From NCBI RefSeq assembly GCF_001424645.1, contig NZ_LMQR01000001.1:2306621-2370620 (forward strand): 64,000 bases of DNA, read 5' to 3'. The notes under the pieces are model-generated. The model had not been told where the DNA came from, searched no databases, and worked only from the letters and a program-made list of their open reading frames with translations. Position numbers and translations under genes: made by a program. This document shows, piece by piece, positions 17,341 through 29,775 of the stretch. Position 1 is the stretch's first letter, and every line of letters begins with the position of its first letter. This DNA comes from Frigoribacterium sp. Leaf415. GTDB taxonomy: Bacteria > Actinomycetota > Actinomycetes > Actinomycetales > Microbacteriaceae.

Positions 17341-18983
17341 CACTCGATCGTTCCCGGGGGCTTCGAGGTGACGTCGAGCACGACTCGGTTGACGCCGTCC
17401 ACCTCGTTCGTGATGCGGTTCGAGATGCGGGCCAGCACGTCGTAGGGCAGACGCGTCCAGTCGGCTGTCATGGCGTCCTCCGACGACACCGGGCGCAACA
17501 CGATCGGGTGACCGTACGTGCGGCCGTCGCCCTGCACACCCACCGAACGGACGTCGGCGAGCAGCACCACGGGGCATTGCCAGATCTCGTCGTCCAGGCC
17601 GGCGGCGGTCAGCTCGGCGCGCGCGATGGCGTCCGCCGCACGCAGCAGTTCGAGACGCTCGTGCGTGACCTCGCCCACGATGCGGATGCCGAGCCCCGGG
17701 CCGGGGAACGGCTGGCGCCCCACGATGACCTCGGGCAGGCCGAGCTCGCGGCCGATGGCACGGACCTCGTCCTTGAACAGGGTGCGCAGCGGCTCGACGA
17801 GCTCGAACTGCAGGTCTTCGGGCAGCCCGCCCACGTTGTGGTGGCTCTTGATGTTGGCCGTGCCGGTACCGCCACCGCTCTCGACGACGTCGGGGTAGAG
17901 CGTGCCCTGCACGAGGAACTTCACGGCCGAGTCGCCCTCGGCCGCGGCCTCGAGCACGAGTGCCTCGGCGGCCGCCTCGAAGCTGCGGATGAACTCGCGG
18001 CCGATGATCTTGCGCTTCTGCTCGGGGTCGGTCACCCCGGCGAGGGCGTCGAGGAACTGCTGCTCGGCGTCGATCGTGACGAGCCGCACACCGGTCGAGG
18101 CGACGTAGTCCTCTTCGACCTGGCGACGCTCGTCGGCCCGCAGCAGACCGTGGTCGACGAAGACGCAGATCAGCTGGTCGCCGACGGCCTCGTGCACGAT
18201 CGCGGCGGCGACGGCCGAGTCGACGCCACCCGACAAGCCGCAGATGACGCGCGCGTCACCGACCTGCTCGCGGATGCGGGTGACCTGCTCGGCGATGACG
18301 TTGCCGCTGTTCCAGTCGGCGGGGATGCCGGCGGCACGGTGCAGGAAGTTCTCGAGCACGGCCTGGCCGTACGACGAGTGCTTGACCTCGGGGTGCCACT
18401 GCACGCCGTAGAGCTTGCGGGCGTCGCTCGAGAACGCGGCGACGGGGGTCGAGGCGCTCGAGGCCAGGACGTCGAAGCCCTCGGGGGCCTTCGACACCGA
18501 GTCGCCGTGGCTCATCCACGTCGTCTGCGAGGTGGGCTGGCCCGACAGCAGCGTGCTGTCGCCCTCGGCGAGCGTGACGTCGGTGGCGCCGTACTCGCGC
18601 TGGCCCGTCTGCGAGACCTCGCCGCCGAGCGCCTTGGCCATCGCCTGGAAGCCGTAGCAGATGCCCAGCACGGGGATGTCGAGGTCGAAGATGCCCGCGT
18701 CGATGCTCGGCGCGCCCTCTTCGTAGACGCTCGACGGCCCGCCGCTGAGCACGATGCCCACGGGGTTCTTCTCGGCGATCTCGGCCGCGGTGATCGTGTG
18801 CGGCACGATCTCGCTGTAGACGTTGGCCTCACGCACGCGGCGGGCGATCAACTGCGCGTACTGGGCGCCGAAGTCGACCACGAGCACAGGGCTCTGGGCG
18901 GTCTCGGGCGCGCGGTCGGCCGGTGCGGGGGCCGTGGCGGCGGTCGTCGCCGACGCCTCGGCGGTCTCGGGTGCGTCGGTCAC
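17334..18983 (-). CDS. guaA: GMP synthase (glutamine-hydrolysing)
   Basis: 549 residues from GTG 18983, which overlaps the upstream stop as GTGA. It makes GMP from XMP, ATP and glutamine. An Ala/Thr/Pro-rich lead of about 30 residues precedes the class I amidotransferase domain, with [18 protein letters not shown], oxyanion-loop [15 protein letters not shown], the nucleophile in GICYGFQAM, and HPEVKHS carrying the catalytic His. The ATP pyrophosphatase domain has the PP-loop [14 protein letters not shown]. The dimerisation domain ends in [12 protein letters not shown], the usual end of GuaA. The longer frame to 19133 would run into the DUF3817 gene. Confidence 0.95.
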   Translation of the reverse strand: MTDAPETAEASATTAATAPAPADRAPETAQSPVLVVDFGAQYAQLIARRVREANVYSEIVPHTITAAEIAEKNPVGIVLSGGPSSVYEEGAPSIDAGIFDLDIPVLGICYGFQAMAKALGGEVSQTGQREYGATDVTLAEGDSTLLSGQPTSQTTWMSHGDSVSKAPEGFDVLASSASTPVAAFSSDARKLYGVQWHPEVKHSSYGQAVLENFLHRAAGIPADWNSGNVIAEQVTRIREQVGDARVICGLSGGVDSAVAAAIVHEAVGDQLICVFVDHGLLRADERRQVEEDYVASTGVRLVTIDAEQQFLDALAGVTDPEQKRKIIGREFIRSFEAAAEALVLEAAAEGDSAVKFLVQGTLYPDVVESGGGTGTANIKSHHNVGGLPEDLQFELVEPLRTLFKDEVRAIGRELGLPEVIVGRQPFPGPGLGIRIVGEVTHERLELLRAADAIARAELTAAGLDDEIWQCPVVLLADVRSVGVQGDGRTYGHPIVLRPVSSEDAMTADWTRLPYDVLARISNRITNEVDGVNRVVLDVTSKPPGTIEWE

Positions 18984-19420
18984 GCGGGGGCTCCCTCGGT
19001 CGTGGGGGTGGTCTCGGCGGTCAGGGCTTCGTACTGCCGCGTCGCGAGCTTGGTCATGTGGCTCTCGACGAAGAACGAGAGCAGGGGCACGACACCGCCG
19101 AGCGCGATGAGGAAGAACCGTGAGAACGGCCACCTCATGAGGCTCCAGAGGCGGAAGTCGGCGAAGAGGTAGACGACGTAGAGCCAGCCGTGGGCGATGA
19201 GGATGGCCGTCGAGAGGTTGAAGCCGGTGGTCGAATCGACCGGCACGAGGAACCCGCCCTGACCGCCGAGCTGCATCTCGAGCTGAAGCGGCGTGTACTT
19301 GAACACCATCTCGAAGATGAGCAGCAGCAGCATGACGCCGGTGACGTACGCCGAGATCTTGTAGAACCTGACGGCACCCGGGATCTTCGGGATGTCGCGT
19401 TGCCGGGGCTTCAGAGGCAT
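18980..19420 (-). CDS. DUF3817-type membrane protein
   Basis: 146 residues from ATG 19420 (a GTG lies two codons upstream). It has about three hydrophobic helices ([58 protein letters not shown]) with the HGWLY and LW.LMRWP positions of the DUF3817 family. Function is unknown. It is translationally coupled to guaA. No ribosome site precedes the ATG, but a TAGAAT -10 box ends 7 bases before it, so the message is probably leaderless. Confidence 0.8.
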   Translation of the reverse strand: MPLKPRQRDIPKIPGAVRFYKISAYVTGVMLLLLIFEMVFKYTPLQLEMQLGGQGGFLVPVDSTTGFNLSTAILIAHGWLYVVYLFADFRLWSLMRWPFSRFFLIALGGVVPLLSFFVESHMTKLATRQYEALTAETTPTTEGAPA

Positions 19421-19427
19421 GGGCACG

Positions 19428-19456
19428 ATTCTAGCCGCGCCCGTCGAGGCGTCAGG
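19428..19456 (-). promoter_or_regulatory. Promoter for DUF3817-guaA, probable leaderless start
   Basis: On the minus strand: -35 CCTGAC (19451-19456), a 17-base spacer, -10 TAGAAT (19428-19433), then 7 bases to the A of ATG 19420. The spacing places the transcript start at or next to the start codon. Confidence 0.5.
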
Positions 19457-19515
19457 ACGGCACCTGTCGACGTCGAACGACGCCCTCTAGGAACAGACGA
19501 GCTTGGTTGGAACCC

Positions 19516-19728
19516 CTAACCGACTTGCCCCGGAGGAACCTGCTCAGCCAAGTTCACGATCCACTGGTCGGTCTTGATCCCAAGGCGCTTGTCGGTCACG
19601 ACCCGCGTCTGAGCGGCGGCAATACGTTCTTGCTCTGAGATCAGACGTCCGGACTGACTTCTGTAGACCTTTTTGCTGCCCAACGGGACCGACCGGATGA
19701 CGGATCGTTTCTGGCTAGATGGCGTCAT
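19516..19728 (-). CDS. Small basic protein of unknown function (70 aa)
   Basis: ATG 19728 has a near-perfect AGGAGG ribosome site 5 bases upstream, good evidence that it is real. The protein is hydrophilic and Lys/Arg/Gln-rich, without membrane helix or known domain (begins MTPSSQKRSVIRS). It follows the 183-residue gene by 21 bases. Both lie in DNA near 57 percent GC, well below the surroundings, so they look like a recent insertion between SURF1 and the DUF3817 gene. Confidence 0.65.
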   Translation of the reverse strand: MTPSSQKRSVIRSVPLGSKKVYRSQSGRLISEQERIAAAQTRVVTDKRLGIKTDQWIVNLAEQVPPGQVG

Positions 19729-19749
19729 GGTTTCCTCCTGCGCTCATTC

Positions 19750-20301
19750 TCACCCTTTTTGTCTGAGGAATCGAGAACGCCTTGTGCGCGGGCGACGCAA
19801 TCTGGAGCGCTCGACGGTATCCACCTCGACCAGGTCCTCGCTGATGCTCGCACCTAGGGCCTCCGTCGTTGCGACGCTGATGATGCCGATCTCGTAGTCG
19901 TCGACCACTTCACTTTGCGCGAGGCCACGAAGAACCTTCTGGCCGATCAGCGCCGCCTCTGTGTCACCCTTCGCCACGAGGTCGAACGCCCACTCTGCCT
20001 GAGACCACCACTGACTCTTGCGTTCGCGTTGTTCCTTCTGCTCGCGGTCAGCCGTCGCTTGTTCGCGGTTGTTCTTCACCGTGTGCCGTGCAGCGGCGTA
20101 CGCCAGCCCTGCCGCAACGACGGCCATCAAGCCACCGAAGCCTGCTGACGTCAAGAATGCCCTCGCGAACTCGTCGTCGATGACGAAAGGAGGCAGCAAC
20201 CCCCGTAAGAAGAAACCCGCCACGAAAGCGATAAGCCCGACGAGGACGACAGCGGACCGGCAAAGCGTTCTCTTGGGCGGGCTTGTGCTTGCAGTACTCA
20301 T
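19750..20301 (-). CDS. Membrane-anchored coiled-coil protein of unknown function (183 aa)
   Basis: Starts at ATG 20301 (MSTASTSPPKRTLCR), overlapping the SURF1 stop as ATGA; a longer frame to 20571 is an overlap artefact. Two hydrophobic helices (AVVLVGLIAFVAGFFLRGLL and SAGFGGLMAVVAAGLAYAAA) are followed by a Glu/Gln/Arg-rich coiled coil (NNREQATADREQKEQRERK), a soluble helical segment and an Arg-rich tail. The layout resembles small membrane-anchored accessory proteins, but I do not recognise the family. Base composition is lower in GC than in the neighbours. Confidence 0.65.
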   Translation of the reverse strand: MSTASTSPPKRTLCRSAVVLVGLIAFVAGFFLRGLLPPFVIDDEFARAFLTSAGFGGLMAVVAAGLAYAAARHTVKNNREQATADREQKEQRERKSQWWSQAEWAFDLVAKGDTEAALIGQKVLRGLAQSEVVDDYEIGIISVATTEALGASISEDLVEVDTVERSRLRRPRTRRSRFLRQKG

Positions 20302-21143
20302 CGGGTCGGCTGGGTCGCGCCGCGCGCGTCCGCCTCGGCCCGCGCCTCCTCGGCTTCTTCGTGCTCTCGCTCGAACGCGTCGCGGACGAGCCGGAACCAG
20401 AGGAACACGGCGAAGCCGGCGAAGACGACCCACTCGATCGCGTAGAAGACGTTGAGCCAGTTGAACTGCACGTCGGAGGCCGGCGGAGCGGAATCGATCT
20501 CGCTCAGCGAGGCGGGCGCGACGTCGGAGACGACGTAGCCGCCGTAGACCTGGCCGTCGAAGCCGGGCCACTCGTTGATGAGGGCGGCCACCGAGACGAC
20601 GGTCTGCGCTCCGCTCTCGAAGTCGCTCTCGGTCGGCGACTCGGACGGGAAGTAGCGGCCCTCGACCGTCACGGTCGAGGTGGCGGCCACGGACGGCTCG
20701 GCGGCCTCGGCGCCCTCGCGGGTCGCGGACCAGCCGAGCCCCACGGGCAGCGAGGCGCCGTTGGCGTCGTCGACGAAGCGGCCGATCAGCCAGTAGCCGG
20801 TCTCGCCGCCGTTGACGCGGTCACCGATGACGGCGAAGTCGTCGGGATCGAACTCACCGGTGACGGACACGCGCTGGGCGCCGAGCGAGTCGGCGAAGGG
20901 CGTCTGCGGGGTGGCGACGGACGACAGCACCTTGCTCGTCTCGGTCTCGGGGTTGACGACCTGCACGCTCTCGACGCTGCGCTCGATCTGCCAGTGACCG
21001 AGCCAGGCGAAGATCGCCGCCACGACCAGGGCGAGGCCCAGCAGGGCGATCCACCGGGGCCGACGGGCGACGTGCCACATGGTCGCGGGCAGCGGCTCGC
21101 CGTCGACGCCGAGGAGGGCGGGGCGCTGCTCGGTCTGGGTCAC
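20298..21143 (-). CDS. SURF1-family cytochrome oxidase assembly protein
   Basis: 281 residues from GTG 21143. SURF1 helps assemble the haem-copper centre of aa3-type cytochrome c oxidase. The typical layout is present: a helix near residues 29-50 (RWIALLGLALVVAAIFAWLGHWQ), a long extracytoplasmic domain, and a second helix near 228-248 preceded by FNWLNVFYAIEW. The family usually has a WQ..R motif after the first helix; here it is GHWQIERS. The C-terminal tail is charged. The stop overlaps the start of the lower-GC downstream gene. Confidence 0.85.
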   Translation of the reverse strand: MTQTEQRPALLGVDGEPLPATMWHVARRPRWIALLGLALVVAAIFAWLGHWQIERSVESVQVVNPETETSKVLSSVATPQTPFADSLGAQRVSVTGEFDPDDFAVIGDRVNGGETGYWLIGRFVDDANGASLPVGLGWSATREGAEAAEPSVAATSTVTVEGRYFPSESPTESDFESGAQTVVSVAALINEWPGFDGQVYGGYVVSDVAPASLSEIDSAPPASDVQFNWLNVFYAIEWVVFAGFAVFLWFRLVRDAFEREHEEAEEARAEADARGATQPTR

Positions 21144-21198
21144 GGAGGCGATCGTACCTCCCGTCGCCCACGAACCCGCTGGGACGGCGGGGCTCGGG

Positions 21199-22719
21199 TC
21201 AGTACTCGGGGTCGCGTCGGCGCGTGGCCCGCTGGTCGCTCTGCTGACCGGCCTGCTCGGCCCAGACACGGGCCTCGTCGGCGTCCATCGCGTCGAGGTC
21301 GTCCAGGTCGTCGTCGTCCGTGCCGTCGACGTCGTCGCCCTCGGCACCGTGACGGCCCGCGGCGCCCCGCCCTGAGGCAGCTCGCGCCGCGCCGGCCCGG
21401 ACCCGCTCGGTCTCGCGCTCGTCGTCGTCTTCCGTGACCTCGGTCTGCTCGAGGTCGTCGCCGGCGAGCGCGGCCTCCATCAGGGCGATCTCGTCACCGC
21501 TGCGCGCCTCGCGTTCGAGGCGACGGGCTTCGGCTTCGGCGCGCTCGGCCTTCTTGCGCGACCGCAGCAGCACCGAGCCGATGCGCTCGCTGTTCGAGGC
21601 GAGCACGGGGCCGAGCACCGCCATGATCAGCACGTAGAGACCGGCGAACGGCTGCAACCGCTCGTCGAGACCCGCACCGGCGGACAGCGTCGCCAGGATG
21701 AGCGCGAACTCGCCCCGGTTGACCAGGATCACCGTCGTGTTGATGCCCGCCTGCGGCCCCAACTTGTTCAGCCAGGCGACGAACTGCCCCGCGCCGACGT
21801 TGAGCAGCACGGTCATGCCGACGGCGACGGCCACCGGGCCGAGCACGCTCGGGAAGAGGGCAGGGTTGAGCCCGAGGCCGAAGTTCAGGAAGAAGAACGC
21901 CCCGAAGACGTCGCGCATGGGCAGGGCGAACTGCTCGACCCGGTTGCGGAACTTCGTCGCCCCGATGATCAGCCCGATGAGGAAGGCGCCGATCGCGTCG
22001 GTCACGCCGAGCACCTCGCCGAGGCCGGCGAAGAGCACGGCCAGACCGAAGAAGAGCACGGTGAAGAGTTCGTCGTCGCGGGTGCGCATGAGCCTCGACA
22101 CGACGCGGCCGCCCCATCGGGCCACGCTGAACATCACGACGAGGAACGCGAAGGCGATGCCGAGCTTGAGGATCACCGGCCCGGGGTCGGTCTCGCCGCT
22201 GAGCACGACCGAGACGATCGCCAGGTAGATGGCGATGAAGATGTCTTCCACGACCGTGACGCCGAGGATCATCGGCGTCTCGCGGTTGGCCAGGCGGTTC
22301 AGCTCGATGAGGAGCTTGGTGACGATCGCGCTCGACGACGTCGCCGTCATGCCCGCGATGATCAACGCCTCGCGGGTGCCCCAGCCGAGCATGAAACCGA
22401 AGATCAGGCCGACACCCATGTTGATGGCGATGTAGCTGCCGCCCGAGACGATCAACCGCCCCGCGTTCGAGAAGAACTCGTCCTGATCGAACTCGAGGCC
22501 GAGGTTGAACAGCAGCAGGATCAGCCCGAAGATGGCGATCAGCTCGATGTTGTCGGACTCGAAGCTGAGCGGGAACCACCCCGTGTTCGTGCTGGCGAGC
22601 AGGCCCACGATCATGTAGATCGGGATCGACGGCAGGCCGATCAGCTTGCCGGCGCGGCCGAGCACGTACGCGATCAGCAGCAGGATGCCGAGGACGATCA
22701 GCTCTTCACCCAGGTGCAT
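21199..22719 (-). CDS. khtU: CPA2-type cation/proton antiporter (KhtU-like)
   Basis: 506 residues from ATG 22719. About 12 membrane helices occupy residues 1-395, with the CPA2 pattern LILLLFNLGLEFDQDEF, TATSSSAIVTKLL and VVEDIFIAIYLAI. A long charged cytoplasmic tail follows, with coiled coil (AERAEAEARRLEREA) and a very acidic run (DDVDGTDDDDLDDLDAMDAD). It is preceded 4 bases upstream by a TrkA-C regulator. That pair resembles KhtTU of Bacillus subtilis, a potassium/proton antiporter protecting cytoplasmic pH; the ion is inferred. Confidence 0.82.
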   Translation of the reverse strand: MHLGEELIVLGILLLIAYVLGRAGKLIGLPSIPIYMIVGLLASTNTGWFPLSFESDNIELIAIFGLILLLFNLGLEFDQDEFFSNAGRLIVSGGSYIAINMGVGLIFGFMLGWGTREALIIAGMTATSSSAIVTKLLIELNRLANRETPMILGVTVVEDIFIAIYLAIVSVVLSGETDPGPVILKLGIAFAFLVVMFSVARWGGRVVSRLMRTRDDELFTVLFFGLAVLFAGLGEVLGVTDAIGAFLIGLIIGATKFRNRVEQFALPMRDVFGAFFFLNFGLGLNPALFPSVLGPVAVAVGMTVLLNVGAGQFVAWLNKLGPQAGINTTVILVNRGEFALILATLSAGAGLDERLQPFAGLYVLIMAVLGPVLASNSERIGSVLLRSRKKAERAEAEARRLEREARSGDEIALMEAALAGDDLEQTEVTEDDDERETERVRAGAARAASGRGAAGRHGAEGDDVDGTDDDDLDDLDAMDADEARVWAEQAGQQSDQRATRRRDPEY

Positions 22720-22723
22720 CGGC

Positions 22724-23254
22724 CTAGCCCCCGGGCGGCGCGTCGACCGGCGAGCGGTGCTTGAGCTCGCCCGTGCGGTAGAACGAGAACGCCTTGGCGA
22801 CCTTCTCGGGCGAACCGGCCACGACGAGCGTGTCGCCGGGGAACACCTTGAAGTCGCCCGACGGCGCCGGGTTGGCCGCATCGCCACGGACGACCGCGAC
22901 GACGGTGAGGCCGACGACGCCCTTGGCGCCGAGGTCGCCGAGCGGCTGCCCCGCGATGTGGTCGTCGTAGTCGACCGTGAACCAGTCGATGCTGAGGCCG
23001 GGGATCTGGTCGAGGGCCGACAGCGACTCGGTGATGCGCGTGCCGCCGAGGAGTTCGGCGAGCGTGTGGGCCTCGTCCTCGCTGAGACGCAGCGAGACCT
23101 TCTTGACGTGGTCGCCGTCGACGTCGTCGCTGAACGTGATGAGGTCGCTGTGACCCGAACGGTGCGTGATCACACCGCACTTGCCGCCGTCGTCGGTGAT
23201 GAAGGTGTGCAGCACACCCACGCCGGGGAGCTTGACTCGACGCACGTCAACCAT
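22724..23254 (-). CDS. khtT: TrkA-C regulatory subunit of the antiporter (KhtT-like)
   Basis: 176 residues, ATG with GGAGACG upstream. The N-terminal half (to about residue 75) is the KhtT-type region beginning VRRVKLPGVG. The C-terminal half is an RCK-C/TrkA-C domain (GLSIDWFTVD, GQPLGDLGAKGVVGLTVVAVVR, FPGDTLVVAGSPEKVAKAF) that binds nucleotide or ions in related proteins. No membrane helix is seen. It lies 4 bases before the antiporter gene, so the two are surely co-transcribed and act as one complex on the inner face of the membrane. Confidence 0.85.
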   Translation of the reverse strand: MVDVRRVKLPGVGVLHTFITDDGGKCGVITHRSGHSDLITFSDDVDGDHVKKVSLRLSEDEAHTLAELLGGTRITESLSALDQIPGLSIDWFTVDYDDHIAGQPLGDLGAKGVVGLTVVAVVRGDAANPAPSGDFKVFPGDTLVVAGSPEKVAKAFSFYRTGELKHRSPVDAPPGG

Positions 23255-23389
23255 GGTTCGTCTCCAGTGGACTCGGGGGCAGTCGTCTCAGCCTAGCGGC
23301 GGGTTCGGCCGCGGCAGCCGGGCTGCTCGTGGTGGGGACAACCCGTCGCCGTCCACAGGTGTTCCCACGTTCTCGGACGGCGGACGCAG

Positions 23390-23428
23390 AGGAGGCGCGG
23401 TGCCGGTCGAACCGGCACCGCGCCTCCT
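23390..23428 (-). terminator. Perfect 18-bp hairpin made of two facing GGAGGCGCG repeats
   Basis: Arms 23390-23407 and 23411-23428 are perfect complements with a CGA loop. Each outer end is a copy of the dispersed GGAGGCGCG repeat. It sits 29 bases after the glpD stop, so it most likely ends glpD transcription. Confidence 0.75.
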
Positions 23429-23456
23429 GCAGGTGGTCGCGAAGGCGACCGCGGGG

Positions 23457-25316
23457 TCAGCCCTGGCGACCGCCCGGGCTGCCCGCCGAGGTGTCGTCGC
23501 CCGGCGTGCCCGCGGGCTCGGTGACCTTCTCGCCCGGCTTGGGCGCGCCTCCTTGGTCGGCACCGGCGACGACCATGTCGTCCTCGTCGAAGCCGAAGGT
23601 GATGTCGGGCGCCTCGAGGCGGACGCGGTCGGCCGACTCGTCGTCGGGCTCGAGCTGGCTCGCCCGCTCGGCCGCGACGCGCTTGAGGTAGTTCGCGACC
23701 TCGGCCTCGGCCTCGTCGTCGCTCCAGCCGAGCACGCCGGCCATGAGCTTGGCGGCGACGGGGGCGGCGGACTCACCGCGGTCCCAGGCCTCGATCGAAA
23801 TGCGGGTACGGCGCGCGAGCACGTCCTCGAGGTGCAGGGCGCTCTCGTGGCTCGCGGCGTAGACGACCTCGGCGCGGATGTAGTCGTCGGCCCCGGGCAG
23901 GGGCTCGGCGAGCGAGGGGTCGTCGCGGATGAGGTCGAGGATCTCGTCCGTCGTGGTGCCGTACCGGTTGAGCAGGTGCTCGATGCGCACCTTGTGCACG
24001 CCGAAGGCCTTCGCGATCTTGCCGCGTTTGTTCCACGCCGCGTGGTACCCCTCGGCGCCGATCAGCGGGATCTCCATCGTCGTGCTCGACGGGATGCGAC
24101 CGTCGAGGGCCGCGACGGCCTCGTCGATGGCGTCCTCGGCCATGACCCGGTAGGTCGTCCACTTGCCACCGGCCACGACGACGAGCCCGGGCACGGTGTG
24201 GGCGACGATGTGCTCACGCGACAGCTTCGACGTCTGGTCGGACTCGCCCGCCAGCAGCGGACGCAGACCGGCGTAGACGCCCTCGACGTCGGCGCGGGTG
24301 AGCGGCACGGCCATGACCTTGTTGACGTGCTCGAGGATGTAGTCGATGTCGGCCGCCGTCGCCGCGGGGTGGGCCTTGTCGAGGTCCCAGTCGGTGTCGG
24401 TCGTGCCGACGAGCCAGTGACGGCCCCACGGGATGACGAACAGGACGCTCTTCTCGGTGCGGAAGATCATGCCCATGTCGGAGTGGATGCGGTCGCGCGG
24501 CACCACGAGGTGCACGCCCTTCGACGCCCGCACCTTGAACTGACCCCGCTCGCCGACCATCGCCTGTGTGTCGTCCGTCCAGACGCCGGTCGCGTTGACG
24601 ACCTGCTTGGCCCGGATCTCGAAGTGCTCGCCGGTCTGGTAGTCGTGGGCCTTCACGCCGACGACCCGCTCGCCGACCTTGACGAAGCCCTCGACCCGGA
24701 TGCGGCTCGCGGCGTGGGCGCCGTAGCTCGACGCGGTGCGCACCAGCGACGAGACGTAGCGGGCGTCGTCGACCTGGGCGTCGTAGTAGGTGAGGCCACC
24801 GACGACCGCGTCCTTGGACAGGCTCGGGATGGCGCGCAGCACCTGCGTCTTGCTGAGGTGACGGTGGTGGGGAACGCCGGGCGGGCGGCCTCCGGTCCAG
24901 CTGAAGATGTCGTAGAGCGCCATGCCGGCACCGATGTAGAACCGCTCGTAGACCGGCTTGCTGAGCGGGTAGAGGAACCGCACGGGCTTGACCAGGTGCG
25001 GCGCGAGACGCTGCAGCAGCAGACCCCGCTCGATCAGGGCCTCGCGGACGAGACGGAAGTTCAGCTGCTCGAGGTAGCGGATGCCCCCGTGCACGAGCTT
25101 CGACGAACGGCTCGACGTGCCCGAGCCCCAGTCACGGGCCTCGACGATGCCGACGCTCAGCCCGCGGGTCACGGCGTCGAGCGCGGAACCCGCACCGACG
25201 ATGCCACCCCCGATCACGAGGATGTCGAGTTCTTTCGTCTTCAACGCCTCGACGGCTGCGGCCCGTTCGTCGGGGCCGAGCTTCGTGGAGAGCGAAACGG
25301 ACGCGGACTTGGCCAT
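23457..25316 (-). CDS. glpD: Aerobic glycerol-3-phosphate dehydrogenase
   Basis: 619 residues from ATG 25316; an ATG 12 bases earlier is less likely because its own GGAGG serves as ribosome site for the later one. It oxidises glycerol 3-phosphate to dihydroxyacetone phosphate and passes electrons to quinone at the membrane. The FAD dinucleotide motif VIGGGIVGAGSALDAVTRG lies near residue 35, followed by SSRSSKLVHGGIRYLE, the DAO barrel (YDAQVDDARY, ASKGVHLVVPRD, GTTDTDWD) and GGKWTTYRVMAED. The C-terminal cap domain ends in a disordered Gly/Glu/Pro tail of about 60 residues. It is monocistronic, with a hairpin behind it. Confidence 0.93.
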   Translation of the reverse strand: MAKSASVSLSTKLGPDERAAAVEALKTKELDILVIGGGIVGAGSALDAVTRGLSVGIVEARDWGSGTSSRSSKLVHGGIRYLEQLNFRLVREALIERGLLLQRLAPHLVKPVRFLYPLSKPVYERFYIGAGMALYDIFSWTGGRPPGVPHHRHLSKTQVLRAIPSLSKDAVVGGLTYYDAQVDDARYVSSLVRTASSYGAHAASRIRVEGFVKVGERVVGVKAHDYQTGEHFEIRAKQVVNATGVWTDDTQAMVGERGQFKVRASKGVHLVVPRDRIHSDMGMIFRTEKSVLFVIPWGRHWLVGTTDTDWDLDKAHPAATAADIDYILEHVNKVMAVPLTRADVEGVYAGLRPLLAGESDQTSKLSREHIVAHTVPGLVVVAGGKWTTYRVMAEDAIDEAVAALDGRIPSSTTMEIPLIGAEGYHAAWNKRGKIAKAFGVHKVRIEHLLNRYGTTTDEILDLIRDDPSLAEPLPGADDYIRAEVVYAASHESALHLEDVLARRTRISIEAWDRGESAAPVAAKLMAGVLGWSDDEAEAEVANYLKRVAAERASQLEPDDESADRVRLEAPDITFGFDEDDMVVAGADQGGAPKPGEKVTEPAGTPGDDTSAGSPGGRQG

Positions 25317-25377
25317 GCGAGCCTCCATCGTTGGATTCGGTCGGCCCGGTCTCTCGACCGGACCACCCCATCAAACG

Positions 25378-26499
25378 CTAGTGAGGCTGGTAGGGGGCCA
25401 CAACCACTTCGACGCGCTGGAACTCTTTCAGGTCGCTGTAGCCCGTGGTCGCCATCGAGCGTCGCAGCGCACCCATGATGTTCGACGTGCCGTCGACCGT
25501 CGTGGCCGGGCCGTAGAGGATCTTCTCGAGCGAGCCGATCGTGCCGACGTGCATGCGGCGGCCGCGGGGCAGTTCGGGGTGGTGCGCCTCGGCGCCCCAG
25601 TGGAAGCCGCCACCGGGCACGTCGTCGGCCCGGGCCAGCGCGGCACCGAGCATGACGGCGTCCGCACCGCAGGCGATGGCCTTGACCAGGTCGCCCGAGG
25701 TGCCGAGGCCACCGTCGGCGATGACGTGCACGTAGCGCCCGCCCGACTCGTCGAGGTAGTCGCGGCGTGCGCCCGCCACGTCGGCCACGGCGCTCGCCAT
25801 CGGGGCGTGGATGCCCAGGGAGGCGCGGGTCGTGCTGGCGGCGCCGCCCCCGAACCCGACGAGGACGCCCGCGGCACCGGTGCGCATGAGGTGCAGCGCG
25901 GCCGTGTAGGTCGAGGCGCCGCCGACGATGACGGGGACGTCGAGCTCGTAGATGAACTTCTTGAGGTTGAGCGGCTCGCTGCTCTTCGAGACGTGCTCGG
26001 CGCTGACCGTCGTGCCCCGGATGACGAAGAGGTCGACACCGGCGTCGACGACCGTCTGGTACAGGTCTTGGGTGCGCTGCGGGCTGAGGGCACCGGCCAC
26101 GGTGACCCCGGCTGCCCGGATCTCGGCGAGGCGGTCGCGGACGAGCTCGGGCTTGATCGGCTCGCTGTAGATCTCTTGCATGCGGGTGACCGAGTCGTCG
26201 TCGGAGAGCTCGCGGATCTCGGCGAGGACCTGTTCGGGGTCGTCGTACCGCGTCCAGACGCCCTCGAGGTCGAGGACGCCGAGGCCGCCGAGCTGGCCGA
26301 TGCGGATGGCCGTGGCGGGGCTGACCACCGAGTCCATGGGCGCCGCGATGACCGGCGACTCGAACTGGAACGCGTCGATCGACCAGCCGACCGAGACGTC
26401 GCGCGGGTCGCGCGTACGCCGGCTCGGAACGATGGCGATGTCGTCGAACGCGTACGCGCGGCGGGCTCGCTTGGAGACGCCGATCTCTACCTCAGTCAC
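25378..26499 (-). CDS. guaB3: GuaB3-family IMP dehydrogenase-related protein
   Basis: 373 residues. A TIM barrel related to IMP dehydrogenase but without CBS domains, typical of actinobacterial GuaB3. It keeps SPVIAAPMDSVVSPATAIRIG, GALSPQRTQDLYQ and IADGGLGTSGDLVKAIACGADAVMLG. The catalytic loop that holds Cys in GuaB reads GFGGGAASTTRASLG here, with no Cys, so it should not form the E-XMP thioimidate of a normal IMP dehydrogenase. It lies just after guaB on the same strand, the conserved actinobacterial order. Function is unsettled, probably purine-related. Confidence 0.9.
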   Translation of the reverse strand: MTEVEIGVSKRARRAYAFDDIAIVPSRRTRDPRDVSVGWSIDAFQFESPVIAAPMDSVVSPATAIRIGQLGGLGVLDLEGVWTRYDDPEQVLAEIRELSDDDSVTRMQEIYSEPIKPELVRDRLAEIRAAGVTVAGALSPQRTQDLYQTVVDAGVDLFVIRGTTVSAEHVSKSSEPLNLKKFIYELDVPVIVGGASTYTAALHLMRTGAAGVLVGFGGGAASTTRASLGIHAPMASAVADVAGARRDYLDESGGRYVHVIADGGLGTSGDLVKAIACGADAVMLGAALARADDVPGGGFHWGAEAHHPELPRGRRMHVGTIGSLEKILYGPATTVDGTSNIMGALRRSMATTGYSDLKEFQRVEVVVAPYQPH

Positions 26500-26545
26500 C
26501 GTGCCACCCTACCGGAGCCGGGGGTCGCGCCCCCGGCCCGGCGCC

Positions 26546-29763
<3,218 letters not shown>

Positions 29764-29775
29764 GGGGACACGACC

